Notes: a model not told the origin generated them from the sequence alone. 64,000 nucleotides of DNA from Syngnathus acus (GCF_901709675.1 NC_051103.1:1349501-1413500), one strand, 5' to 3'. Shown: positions 11,881 through 23,872, numbered from the stretch's first letter. A program made the numbers and translations.

Positions 11881-12654
11881 AAGTTGGAACACGTCGAAAA
11901 AGACATTCCTGTCCACAAAGCCCAGTGGAAAATAAGGATGCTGAGGACAAAGATACTGCTGCTTTGACGTTGGGGATGTCTGGATAATCTGCAGTAAAAT
12001 CAAAAACACCAAAAATAAATCCTCTATCCACATTAAAAGTAAAATAACATAGTTTATTTAAAAGTTGACAGAATTACATTGCATGTCCAATGAAAAAATA
12101 TGCACATCTCTTAAAAGTTGTTACAAATGTAAGGCTGTGTGTGCAATTGTTACAGACAGAAATGATGAAGACAGCTCATCCGCTGTGCAACATATTTATT
12201 TTCAGCGTCCTCTACTGGCAAAAATACATATTGCACTTGGGCGCATGGGTTTCTTCCTCTAAATAGAAAAAAAACTTCCTATAAACCAAAAGTTCTGGGG
12301 AGGCAAGTGCCACATATGTTCTTTGGACAGCGGTCCAAAGAACGCTACCGTAAATTGTACCATAAAGGGCATTTTAAACAAAGCTACCAGTGTAAAGCTA
12401 CCAGTAAAGTTGTTACGCGTGACCTCCGGTTGAACATTTCAATCTAGAATGGGAATACATGCGACATCTGGGCAACATTTTCAAAATAAAGCATAGTATT
12501 CCAGAATAATAAAATAAAGACAGCAGAAGTTACAAATATCCTAAAATAAGACAAAGGTAAAATACCATATACTATAGATTAAAATCATATACTATACATT
12601 AATACCATTAACTACACATTAAAACAATATATTTGTGACTGTATTTGCTATAAA
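11881..12654. other. Intergenic stretch without recognisable genes
   Basis: AT-rich sequence. A short open frame at 12065-12262 (+) has no recognisable domain. Part of the 110 bp motif described below lies at 11805-11860, just to the left. I see nothing else. Confidence 0.4.
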
Positions 12655-12770
12655 CAAAATAATAAACTGGGTCACCTCAATTGGCGGATGACGTTACTGG
12701 TAATGATTTTCAACATCCACGAGGTGTCAGCGCTGAGCGACACAATCAACAGATTGGAATGTATTTGCAA

Positions 12771-13307
12771 TACCGTATTTATTCTAATTATCGCCCATAT
12801 TCTAATAATCGCCCAGTGTGTGTTACCGATGACATAAATAAAAAACATTGATACCTCTAATTATCGCCCATGCTGCTAAAAATTCCCCCCAAAACTTACG
12901 TTTTCCTCCGCGACCGCATGTCGACGTCATTGTGCAAGTTTAAATATGACTGATTTGACAGCACGTCGAATGTCCCTTTTAAATTGTTTCTCGCCATAAA
13001 CTATGATACAATTACACTCGTCACTCCACTACAATATCCTCACACAATTACGTTATCGGGGTGTGCGCTCGACCAAGACGATCGCATTAATATGACGTAG
13101 ACAACACGTGATGTGCGACGGTAACGTGTCGCATCGATGGAGCGTCAATTGACGCACCCAGCTGTTAGAGGTAGATCAAAACAGCCGCTGTCCTAGTGTT
13201 AAGAACACCAGTGAGATACTACATAAGGAAAATATACATATTATCGCCCATTTCAGTGCCCCTTGGCGATCGGACAATAATGGGCGATAATTAGAATAAA
13301 TATGGTA
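12771..13307. mobile_element. TA-flanked MITE with 25 bp inverted ends (copy 1)
   Basis: It begins TACCGTATTTATTCTAATTA followed by TCGCCCA and ends with the complement (TGGGCGATAATTAGAATAAA, then TATGGTA). If TA is the target duplication, this is a Tc1/mariner-type non-autonomous element. The inside repeats the words TAATTATCGCCCA, so there are subterminal repeats. No open frame is present. Confidence 0.68.
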
Positions 13308-14124
13308 ATTTAATAAAACGGGTGACCTAAATCCACGGAAGACTTTGCTGGTAATGATTTTATACAGCCACTAGGTCTCAGTGTTGAGCGGCTAAATCAA
13401 GATAGGGATCGTATTTGCAATAGAAATATAATAAACTGGGGATAGTGGATCTTCGCTTTTTGCACCTGAAACAATTAAACAATCACATTATTCATAATGA
13501 CTACCATAAATAATTAAGCACGTTGTTGAAGGGGATATACCCAGTTCAGTTTGTTTCGTAATGGCATTTCATAACTTGACATATTAAAAAACTCAATAGA
13601 GTGAAATCATTCAGTAAACTGTACCTGTCTGTTCAAGTTGCTACCATTTTTATTTTTTGTTTATTTTTGCATGATGCCTCATCTGATTGGCTTGAAAACT
13701 TAACAAATAAAAATTTTAACCTTGTGCCAATGGCTTGAAATCTTTATCAATGTAGATTTTACCTTGTGCCAAATGAAGTAACAAAAAGCCTCTTGTTCAA
13801 AAATGCTTCATTAAAAAAAATTGTTTCACAAGGTTCATAATAATTTCTTTTGAAATTTCCTAATGCATTCACTCATGAGAATTAATTGTTCAATTTCAAT
13901 ATGATTTTCAAGCCAATCAGATGAAGCATCATGAAAAAATAAACAAAAAATAAAAACGGAGGGGGGGGGGGGGTGAACTGAAGAAATCATCCCATTCCCT
14001 GCCTTGCTGCTCTTGCTGCCTTTCTAAAAATGCACCCAGCATTTTCAACAATCATATTTGTATCATCCCATATTGTATTATTTCACATTTTGTGAAACAA
14101 ATCAGGGGTGAATAGTTTACATAC

Positions 14125-14292
14125 CTGATATGACGTGCTCATTGCATGTCCTTGTGTAAATCGTAGGTTTCCATCGTTCACGACGAATCGCCGCGATCCA
14201 TTTATCGCGTTTTTGGATGTTTGCCGGAAATCTATAGAAGGTTTATCGCCTCGTCTATTGCTACATCCAACAGCACAGCAGGTGTCCGGCAT
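14125..14292 (-). pseudogene. THAP-domain exon with a frameshift
   Basis: An ATG at 14292 opens MPDTCCAVGCSNRRGDKPS, the start of a THAP zinc finger with its first two cysteines. The reading then slips: the next frame gives FYRFPANIQKRDKWIAAIRR and later TRTCNEHVISG, which supplies the remaining cysteine and histidine. A good donor (CAG, then GTATGTAAAC) ends the exon at 14125. THAP domains are C2CH DNA-binding fingers of host factors and of P-element-like transposases. The frameshift near codon 19 makes this a likely pseudogene or relic. I found no second exon. Confidence 0.6.
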
Positions 14293-14514
14293 TTTCAAGC
14301 TCAAATAGCAGCAGATGTAACAAGAAAGCGTGTGTGAGTCGTTGACCGGCACTGAAATGTTGACCGGCAAGACGGCCGCCAAGCTAATGTGCGCGGCTGA
14401 TGACGTCAGCTGCAAAGCCTCTATTGGCGGATGACCTTGCTGGTAATGATTTTCAACATCCACGAGGTGTCAGTGCTGAGCGACACAATCAACCGATTGG
14501 GAATGTATTTGCAA

Positions 14515-15127
14515 TACCGTATTTATTCTAATTATCGCCCACATTCTAAGAATCACCCAGTGTGTGTTAGCGATGACATAAATAAAAAACATTGATACCT
14601 CTAATTATCGCCCATGCTGCTAAAAATTCCTCCCCAAACTTACGTTTTCCTCCGCGACCGCATGTCGACGTCATTGTGCAAGTTTAAATATGACTGATTT
14701 GACAGCACGTCGAATGTCCCTTTTAAATTGTTCTTCTCCATAAACTATGATACAATTACACTCGTCACTCCACTACAATATCCTCACACAATTACGTTAT
14801 CGGGGTGTGCGCTCGAACAAGACGATCGCATTAATATGACGTAAACAACACGTGATGTGCGACGGTAACGTGTCGCATTGATGGAGCGTCAATTGACGCA
14901 CACCGCTCTTAGAGGTAGATCAAAACAGCCGCTGTTCTAGAGTTAAGAACACCAGTGAGATCCGGGTATTGCATACTACATAAGAAAAATAAAAATATCG
15001 CCCATTTCAGTGCCCCTTGGCGATCGGACATAAAGTGTTCTCTATTAATTGCCCCCCCCCCCCCTCTCCTGTTGGACATAAACCTTCTGTAATTATTGCC
15101 CTGGGCGATAATTAGAATAAATACGGT
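14515..15127. mobile_element. TA-flanked MITE (copy 2)
   Basis: The inverted ends match copy 1 (TACCGTATTTATTCTAATTA, and TTAGAATAAATACGGTA at the right). Compared with copy 1 it has an extra segment near 15030-15105 that includes a C14 run. It is part of the larger duplication, so the two copies probably arose by duplication and not by two insertions. Confidence 0.66.
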
Positions 15128-15345
15128 AATTTAATAAAACGGGTCACCTAAATCCACAGATGACTTTGCTCGTAATGATTTCATACAGCCACTAGGTGTC
15201 AGTGTTGAGCGACTGAATCAAGATAGGGAACGTATTTGCAATATAAATATAATAAACTGGGTCACCTAAATACGCGGATGACTTTGCTGGTAATGAATTT
15301 CAACATCCACCAGGTGCTGAGCGAAAAGAAGCAACAGATAGGGAA

Positions 15346-15817
15346 TGTACTGCTTATCACCCAATATAGTGCACATTTAGCAATGTTTAGTAAAAACCTC
15401 GTTACTTTTTTTCTGGTTTTGTTGTAGCTTATGTGGTTATCAAGCCAAACCATGAAAGGAAAACTAAATATGTCGGAATAAGTTTTATTTTGGTGTAGGA
15501 ATTGTCTCTAATAATTTATTATAATTTAAAAAAATAGTTGGAAAAATATGGGGAGAAAAAAATGTAAAGCATCTATTGAATTGATGCAACTAATACATTT
15601 AATATAATGACTCAACACACAATTTATACACGGACAACTAAATATAACTAAGTGGTGAAATATATTTTCATAATTTAGATTAAATTAATTCAATTTAATA
15701 AAAAAAATAAACAATGACTATTTTGTGCATTTAACTTTAAACTTTAATAATAGAACATTTTAAACAGAACAACAAACAACAAGAATTACAAACAATAGAA
15801 CAAAAACTAAAACTAAA
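15346..15817. other. AT-rich intergenic stretch, no gene seen
   Basis: Very AT-rich sequence downstream of the gene that ends at 15818 on the minus strand. It probably includes that gene's 3' UTR, but I cannot place the poly(A) site with confidence. Confidence 0.35.
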
Positions 15818-16062
15818 TTACCACAAAAACCCCTCTGGGGTAAGATTAGGGCCATCGGGGAATCTTTCTTTCCATGTGGTCAATGGAACCCTTTTGGTGG
15901 CATTGGTGGTGTCCACAAGTTCCACGTGTTCACCTTTTATTTTAAAGGCGATCACGTGAAATGCCTCTTCTTCCAGTTCCTGCGCAAAGAAATTTCATCA
16001 CAATTTATTGTGTTTAAAACATCACGAGAAAACATGATGGATGTATAGATGGATGGATGGGC

Positions 16063-16123
<61 letters not shown>

Positions 16124-17535
16124 TAAAACCTAAAACAATTTGATTAATTTCATGACCATAATCACAACCACAATGATTTTATACAGTCAAGGAAGCAAGT
16201 GAAATTGTATGTCTTCCTGATAGAGCTGTATCTGAGACTAAATCTTATAAAGTTGGTGATCCAGATTTTGAGAAAACTCCTAAAGCGTGAATCTGACTTC
16301 AACCTTAGTGATGATGAGCCAGTGATAGCAGTGCATCCCAAGTAAATAACAGTATTGATTCAATTTAGAATACCTTTGTTTATACACATGGAAAAAAACT
16401 GCTTGCTTTAGGTACCTTTATCTCAGTATTTTCCGTGGAGTGGAGCTCCAGGCCACCGGAACACGATGTTTTCAGGTGTGATAGAGACACCCGCTGTCCA
16501 ACTGTCAGAAGTTTAATGTTGGTCTCTCGCCACCTGACCACCTTTATTTCCATTTGATCCTATAATGAAAATGTCAAATTAGTACTAGCTGTTGAAATGT
16601 AGATCTAGGCTACAATTACTAAGGCAATAAAGCTAGAGAAATACTCAAGAAACTGGTGCCAAATTTCTGTCCTACAAAACCAGTGTCTTGCATGTTTAGA
16701 CGTCTCCCTCCTCTAATATACATGATCGTCAGCAAACTCTACACGGGTGATATTAGAGTGAGCTATCAAAAGCTTGGAAGGGATCAGGCCTTGATGCCCT
16801 AAGGCACCTTACTCAGGTGAAATGTGAGTGTGTGTGATGTATCTATATTTAGATACGCACATGCACACACACGCATGCACACACACGCATGCACACACAC
16901 GCACACACACACACACACCTAGTGTGACAGAGAGAGAGAGAACAATCAGTTTACTTTTTTTAAATAAAAGATGCCTAATGGGACCGTCAACCCACGTGAC
17001 AGCACCATCCTCATGGGGCGGATCTCAAAAAGAAAGACAGATTAAACATCACTACTTCATGAAAGAGAGGGAGCGGAAAGAGAGAGATTGATCTTACAGC
17101 AGAGACAATGCCGTCTGTTGTGAAAAGGACACCCTCCTCATGGCGGATGTCCTTCAAGGCTCTGCCAATGCTTGGAGGGTACAGCAGAGCTGTCCCCCTC
17201 ACCTCCAAATCTGGCGTCACCTCTATCGCCCCAGCCACATAAATACTACTGTTGTGCCGGGAGAGGAGGACCCCTTTTTCTTTTCCCCGGCCAAAATTAA
17301 TAAATCTAAAAGTGCCTCCAACAGAGACATCGGAGGCTAAATTTTCAAAAAGAATGAATTTGCACAAATGGTGGCCATCACAGAGGGCCACCACTGTATT
17401 ACAGTGGGAGGCCGTAGCCTCCACCGTGCCATCCTCTTTAAGGACCCATCTTGAATATTTTGTTGTGGTTTTTAAGGCCACCACTTTGGCCGTGACCGCT
17501 GCTGGCAGTTGGTGGAACGTCCACAGGTTTTCCAT
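15818..17535 (-). CDS. Four-exon gene of unrecognised family, OB-fold-like repeats (gene A)
   Basis: The exons on the minus strand are 17535-17098, 17023-16955, 16559-16416 and 15979-15818. Every junction has GT/AG and lies between codons, giving about 270 residues. The ATG sits two bases after a strong acceptor (a T run followed by CAG), so an untranslated first exon should lie upstream. Exon 1 encodes a beta-rich segment with VVALCDG, ILFENLA and RFINFG. Exons 2-3 encode RPMRMVLSRG, EIKVVRWRETN and LELHSTENTEIK, a pattern close to RPA-type OB folds (strand, LWRE-like strand, then a loop). The last exon ends EGFLW. Its neighbour at 20155-21937 shares all four exons. The OB-fold idea is inferred from pattern, and I do not recognise a named gene. 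Confidence 0.68.
16063..16122. repeat. (GATA)n microsatellite in gene A intron 3
   Basis: About fifteen AGAT units follow a GATGGATG lead-in. The run lies between exons 3 and 4 of gene A. Confidence 0.9.
16859..16918. repeat. (CA)n microsatellite with GCATG interruptions
   Basis: CA-rich run with three CGCATGCA interruptions, in gene A intron 2. Confidence 0.9.
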
Positions 17536-18148
17536 TCTGAAAAAAAAAATGAAAATAATAACTGATCATCAGAGACATAATTACAACAGCACTTATATAT
17601 GGTTTAGTTAGTCTACATGATGACAGAAATTGGTTATAAAATAGCAGCCCTACCCCTTTGGAAGGACTATGGTTAATGTCCTAAATGGCTATTGTTTAAT
17701 TGTTTTTTGTTGTTTTTATCTATCTATCTATCATTTATTTATTTATGTATTTATTTATTTATTTATTAAAAAATCCCAATGAACTACTTCCAAATTTGTG
17801 TATTTTGGAAATTGTTAAGCGTTGACTCCTTTGATCTACAATTTCATTCCCTACATAATTTTGGAAGCTCATATCATGTTGGTGCCTGTGCATTAGTTCC
17901 ACAGAAAACATTTTAGCACTCTAAAATGTGTGATTATACATTGATATGTGCACTCAAAAAAAAAAAACGCTTTTATGAAAAACAAATACAGCGGATCGTA
18001 CAAAACAGATAAATCCAACAGAAATTTTAATCCAATTTACCATGACTGCCTTCATTTTCTCACTTAAAATGTGCAAGGAGACATTGCTTATTTTACATCT
18101 GATCGCATTCAATTTCACTGGAAATCATCAGTACAATAGCATTAATAA
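17536..18148. other. Intergenic region upstream of gene A
   Basis: AT-rich sequence with (TCTA)n and (TTTA)n runs near 17718-17765 and an A12 run near 17956. It should hold the untranslated first exon and promoter of gene A, but no clear TATA box or exon is visible. Confidence 0.35.
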
Positions 18149-19467
18149 CTAGAATTTGCAATTCCTGAAGAAATTGCGTGTGAAGGTGAAGAAGTTGAAT
18201 AAATATTTAAGGAATGTTGCAGAATGATGTTGAAACGAGTTGAATCGGTTGAAAAATGTAGAAATGAGAAGGGAAAAAGGAATTGGGTGTGAATTTCAAA
18301 ATAAAAGATGTGAAGTTTTTGGTAAGTGGGAAGTTGTGGAATAGGTAGAAAATGATGAACAGTTGAAAGTTGGAATGGGTTGAATCGGTTGAAAAATGTA
18401 GAAATGAGAAAGGAAAAAGGAATTGGGTGTGAATTTCAAAATAAAAGATGTGAAGTTTTTGGGAAGTTGTGGAATAGGTAGAAAAATGATGAACAGTTGA
18501 AAGTTGGAATGGGTTGAATCGGTTGAAAAATGTAGAAATGAGAAGGGAAAAAGGAAATATTGGAGAATTGGGTGTGAATTTCAAAATAAACGATGTGAAG
18601 TTTTTGGTAAGTTGTGGAATAGGTAGAAAAATGATGAACAGTTGAAAGTTGGAATGGGTTGAATCGGTTGAAAAATGTAGAAATGAGAAGGGAAAAAGGA
18701 ATTGGGTGTGAATTTCAAAATAAAAGATGTGAAGTTTTTGGTAAGTTGTGGAATAGGTAGAAAAATGATGAACAGTTGAAAGTTGGAATGGGTTGAATCG
18801 GTTGAAAAATGTAGAAATGAGAAGGGGAAAAGGAATTGGGTGTGAATTTCAAAATAAAAGACGTGAAGTTTTTGGGAAGTTGTGGAATAGGTAGAAAGAT
18901 AATGAACAGTTGAAAGTTGGAATGGGTTGAATGGGTTGAAAAATGTAGAAATGAGAAGGGAAAAAGGAAATATTGGTGAATTGGGTGTGAATTTAAAAAT
19001 AAAAGATGAAAACGTGAAAATTTTGAATTTGGCAAGTTTGGGAATGTCCCCAATGTGATTTGAATGTGTTGAATGATGTGAATTTCAAACTGGAACAACG
19101 TAAATGTGAAATGTTGAATCTGCCATTAAGAATGAATGGGGAAAAAATTGCCGGAAATTTGTGAATTTTGTGAAAACGGAAAATTTTTGGAAGGAAAAAA
19201 AATGTAAGCACCCATGTCATGAATATTTGGAATAAGTGAAAAGTGGAACGGAGTGAATCGGTTGAAGTATGTGGAAGTAGTTAATCAGCGAAAAAGTGAG
19301 CGGAAGATGTAGAATAATAATAAAGTACAGGAATAACAATAGTGTGAAGGTCTTCACCTTCACACTAATAAAGGACAGGAATAACAATAGTGTGAAGGTC
19401 TTCACCTTCACACTAATAATAAAGGACAGGAATAACAATAGTGTGAAGGTCTTCACCTTCACACTAA
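18149..19467 (-). mobile_element. HINE, satellite type, second array
   Basis: The CTAG plus hairpin end at 18149 is a variant with GCAATTCC and GAAATTGC, and is followed by GCGTGTGAAGGTGAAG. The body is about five satellite monomers. The 5' side at 19320-19467 has three palindromes of the form GTGTGAAGGTCTTCACC, CTTCACAC. The GGT/ACC variant of the stem is matched by a GGT variant at the 3' end of the same unit, so the two ends appear to have changed together. Confidence 0.68.
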
Positions 19468-20130
19468 CTAGAATTGCAATTCCTGAAGAAATTGCGTGTG
19501 AAGGTGAAGAAGAATGATGTTGAAAGAAGTTGAATCGGTTGAAAAATGTAGAAATAAGAAGGGAAAAAGGAAATTTAGGAAAATTGGGTGTGAATTTCAA
19601 AACTGAAAATGTGAAATGTTTGGTAAGTGGGAAGTTGTTGAATAGGTAGGAAAATGATGAACAGTTGAAAGTTGGAATGGGTTGAATCAGTTGAAAAATG
19701 TAGAAATTAGAGTAGAAAAATGAAAGTTAGGAGAATTTGGTTGAATTTCAAATTTGGAATATTTGGTAAGTGTGGAATAGGTAGGCAAAAGATGAACAGT
19801 TGAAAGTTGTAATGGGTTGAATCGGTTGAAAAATGTAGAAATTATAGTAGAAAAACAAAATTGTAGAGAATTTGGTTGAATTTCATTTGAAGATTTAGAA
19901 TTTTTGGTAAGCGGGAAGTTGTGGAATAGGTAGGCAAAAGATGAACAGTTGAAAGTTGGAATGGGTTGAATAAATGTAGGTAAGTGGGAAGTTGTGGAAT
20001 AGGTAGGAAAATGATGAACAGTTGAAAGTTGGAATGGGTTGAATCAGTTGCAAAATGTAGAAATGAGAGTAGAAAAACAAAAATTCGGAGAATTTGGTTG
20101 AATTTCAAATTTAATTTGAAAAGTGCATTC
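19468..20130 (-). mobile_element. HINE, satellite type, truncated on its 5' side
   Basis: CTAG plus hairpin at 19468, four diverged monomers, then an abrupt end near 20130 where a GCATTCATGCATTCAT minisatellite begins. No terminal palindromes are present. Confidence 0.62.
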
Positions 20131-20205
20131 AATTATGCATCAACATTCATGCATTCATGCATTCGTGCATTCATCCATGCATTCATCCATGCATTCATTC
20201 ACACA
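20131..20205. repeat. GCATTCAT/CATC minisatellite
   Basis: About five short units of GCATTCAT(C)CAT type lie between the HINE array and the last exon of gene B. They supply the final codons of gene B in the minus frame. Confidence 0.75.
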
Positions 20206-21937
20206 TTCAATTTTTGTCACGTCACCCTGCACACGAGTGACAGTGATGGGTATCCCATCTTGTGGTATCTTCGGGGGCTGGCTGAAAGTTTTTTGCCAGA
20301 TCTCAAGCTTGATGCTTGTCACTTCGCCCGAATCAGACACAACCTCCACCACCTCTTCCCCATAGAGGATACCACAGACAGTTAGGATGAGGCTGGAGTT
20401 GCAGGCCTGTTGAATAAAATAAAAATCTAATTAGTTTTTATGAATGGAAAACAACGTTTACCAAAGGCTAATCATGCCTCCAAATAAAGCAAGTGGGAGC
20501 AGTAAAGCCATCCTAAAACACAAAAACGTTCTTAAAGCAATGCGACAGTGAGCGCCCGGCGCGCTGCGGGCGGTCGCGCGATCGGACCAAATTAAGCTCC
20601 CTGCGCACTGAGGTACACTTCAATTTTGGAAAGTACATCAGGACGTTACAAATATTTTCTAAATTTCAGCGACGGCTCTGTCACAATAATGCGACCAGCG
20701 CGGAGCAGTTGCGCGGTCGGCAGCGCGCTACGGTTGCGCGCTGGGCGGAACGCTGCAATTGCGCGATGGGACAAAAATGAGCAAATAAAGAAAGAAATCT
20801 TAAAAAAGTGAATTTTTTAGTCTTGGAACGGATTAATTTGTTTTCCATTGTTTGTAATGGGAAAAATAGATTGGGAACCTGATCCCAGTTGATCTCGGAA
20901 AAGAGAATAATAAGCAATAAGCAAGCACCTTTTCAATTCCACTGCTATGAAGCCATTTACTAACCTTTATTCCTGTGTAAGTTGTAGAGTGGAGCATTAC
21001 TCCCGAATCGTTCACCCGGGCACTCAGGTGGGTGAATAGGAAGGAACCCCCTACCTTCAACTCTAGGAGATTAGCCTCCCGCCAAAGGCCAATTTTGACA
21101 GTGGCTTCATCCTGCGGTAGTTTAAAAAAAGTTTGTGTGCAAAGTGCTACAACAGGGGAAGTACAAATGGCTACTTACTTTTTTCAGTGTCAAACTCCGA
21201 AATGGCGCAAGGTGGTTCCCTCTCTGGCGCACCATGCGGATTGGACGCATCTAAAGTGGACCAAATAGATATCACAATTACAATAATTATGTTTGACAAT
21301 GAGCGTGTCATGTGTCAGTGTACACAACCTTAACGATGACAAAAAAAAAAAACTTTTGGTACCTTAGTACTAAACAGAGGATTTCAATGATTTTGTGTGT
21401 GTGTGTGGGTGGGGGGCTTTGCATACGCATGCATGTACATTATTGCACATGCATCATGTCTTCACAGGTGTACACAAATACATGTGTGTATATGCGCATT
21501 TGTGGGTGCAGGTGACTTACATCGGTAATTATGCCATCCAGTGACACCATCTCCTCAGGTAGTTTTTTCACTACTTCCTGAGGAGATGATGCCACTGAGT
21601 TGGGGTAGACCAGGGCCCTGGCCTCTTCTTCCAACTGTGGGCTGGTCTGCACTTCCGCCCCGATGAAGATTTTGGAGCCGGGTTTAGTGAGGAGCAAAAG
21701 GCCCCGTTCGTCGACACCAAAGTTTAAAAAAATTTAACTGTTGCCCTCTGTGACGAGGGCTGCCAAGTGTTCAAACAGAACTACTTGATAGGCTTTCTTG
21801 TCGTCACAGAGGGCAACAGTCACATTATTATGCTGGCCTTGCATGGACAAGGTGCCATCCGCACCACAAATCCAGCTCCGCGCTCGGACAGCACTCCTGA
21901 TTGCGACAACTTTTGCGCCAATCATTTTTGTCGCCAT
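20155..21937 (-). pseudogene. Tandem paralogue of gene A with an in-frame stop (gene B)
   Basis: The exons are 21937-21521, 21250-21179, 21111-20965 and 20406-20155, all joined between codons with GT/AG sites. The ATG again lies two bases after a CAG acceptor. Shared blocks with gene A are VVALCD.../VTVALCD, LFEHLA, LNFG, RPIRMVRQRG, KIGLWREAN and VMLHSTTYTGIK. TAA at 21736-21734 (codon 68) stops the frame in the middle of exon 1, exactly where gene A reads through, while the frame beyond stays open to the donor. The last exon ends in a Cys-rich tail, NECMDECMDECTNA, encoded by a minisatellite. It is either a young pseudogene or a gene with a sequencing error or polymorphism. Confidence 0.65.
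20540..20775. repeat. GC-rich CGCGC-word segment in gene B intron 3
   Basis: A pair of GC-rich patches (near 20548-20590 and 20690-20770) is built of CGCGC words in otherwise AT-rich DNA. They look like the ends of an unidentified MITE or SINE. I could not define termini. Confidence 0.3.
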
Positions 21938-22006
21938 TCTGAAAGCGAAAAAAAAGAGAGAAATTGACTTGTTTAGTTTGTAGATGACAAATGGCAAATT
22001 ATTCAT

Positions 22007-23872
22007 TTAATAATTACAATTATAATACATCTGACTGACTTATTTTATTAACTACACAAGATATCATTACCATATTAAAATTGGATAAAAATAAATGAAT
22101 ACCACGTATAATAAAAAAACCACAATTATTTAAATGTTATACTGAAAAGAAAGAGTTTCCCAGCAATGATTTTTAACATCCACCAGATGTCAGTGCAGAG
22201 TGACAAAGTCGATAGTTCATGGGTGTGTAGCATATCAAGACTGCTACAAATTAACACTGGGCAATGATTCAATACTACTGATCTTACTCGGTCAGTACAT
22301 ATCAGTGCTTAGAGTTGCAATGTCATCTGCTATATAATTTTGGAAGCACATTTCATGATGGCGCCCGTGCATTTTTATTTTGGGGCTAACCGAAATCAAA
22401 GATTTTAATAAAAGAACACTGTAAAACGTTTTTATCCATTTACGTGTGGCGACTACGAGGTGTCGTCTGAAATAAATGGATTACGCGTCGTATATCTTTC
22501 CAGAAATGTCGTTACTCCGTAACGCAGAGTGAATACATAATGGGTGTGGCGCGTCCATCTTGTTATATGGCGGCAAATGCACACGGCGGACGATAGTGTA
22601 TAATACTTAAACGAAAGAGCAATAAAATGGGGAATCCTCCGTCATAAATAGGAACGCAAAACAAACATGTATTTTCGACTGACTAATTAATGACTAATTA
22701 CAAGTTCATTTGCTATATGCGCATTTCGTAATGGCGGCCGTTTTTTTTTTTTTGCTCCAGGGGAACCGAAGATGTGAATGCACGAACTCCCTAAAAGTCC
22801 GTCCTGAGAACAGGAGACTAATTTTTCTATATGTACAGTAATAACATGTAATAGTACAGTAATTGAACTGTGACGTTCGTAATTAACTTCAGTTTGAAGT
22901 GAGGAAGTGCTACTTTCCGCACTATCGCAACAATCCTGGTTAAAATTTAAGCATATACTCAGGGTTTTTAATAAAGTTGTGAGAAAATCGCGGTTTGCGG
23001 GTGAGATTTCTGAAAAGCCACTTACCTTTCTCGTCTCCAAGCTGATAATGAGACCGTGTGCATCAATTATTCCCCACCCACTTTTCGGCGGCGCGAAAGT
23101 TCTTTGCGAAGTCTGTAAAGGGTGTGTAACTTTTTGCCGTCGCGTCACAACTTTATTACACACAGAAAAAACACAGAGAGCGGAACACATCGCTCTAAAT
23201 TCGTGTGAAATATGATTACACAATTGAGTGAACATGTGCATGTTTATATTTACGTGAACTCAATGCTTTTAGATCTCCCCCCCCCACCCTTAAAACGTGA
23301 AAAATGGCAGCGTCCACTTTAAGTAAAGCCAGAAAAAAGAAATAGGTAAACACGCGTAAAATCACGCGATACGTGACGATACGATTGAGTGGCCATGTTT
23401 CAGCATCTTTACAATAAGGTCATGATAGTAATAAAATAGTTGTACAGTAATGGTAATAACTATAATCGCCACGGTTTACGAGATTTCCGAATATTTTTCA
23501 AAGTATTTCAATGCAACATGATCAGTACAGTCGCGAAGATAAAATAATATACAGTATATCAAGTTAGTGAGTAGTGTGAAAGTAATGAATGAACATGCAG
23601 AGTTTAAATAAAAAATAAGTATTTAATTACAGTTTCATATCAACACGGAAAAGACCTATTTTCTATTAAAGAAGGAATTCAATAAATGTAAATTATGAAT
23701 AATGTCATTCAAAACAGGTTCTTTTATACGACAAATCACAACATAAGTTGTCAACATACACTTTATACGTTTCTTTCTAAACAAGAATGAAAAAAAAAAC
23801 AGTTGCATGGTGCTTTTTGGACCAAAAATACAGTATGATATTTGTTGTTTTGGGCAGAATCGAATATATAAT
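22007..23872. other. Region upstream of gene B, no supported gene
   Basis: A copy of the 110 bp motif lies near 22155-22215. CpG-containing sequence at 22440-23380 could hold the gene B promoter and noncoding exon. The longest frame (22687-23241, minus) has no recognisable domain and is not called. Confidence 0.35.

Larger units (their letters stand above)
12655..15345 (+). repeat. Dispersed ~110 bp motif and direct segmental duplication
   Basis: A motif reading roughly AATAAACTGGGTCACCTAAA, then GACTTTGCTGGTAATGA, CAACATCCAC, AGGTGTCAGTGCTGAGCGAC and GTATTTGCAATA recurs near 12655, 13310, 14420, 15130 and 15250. Partial copies lie at 11805 and 22155. A larger direct duplication carries the motif together with its MITE (about 12678-13445 and 14421-15250). 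The origin of the motif is unknown to me. Confidence 0.6.

Noticed and set aside
22687-23241. 184-codon minus frame upstream of gene B
   Set aside because: No domain, skewed composition with CpG-rich and poly-Lys parts, and no paralogue upstream of gene A.
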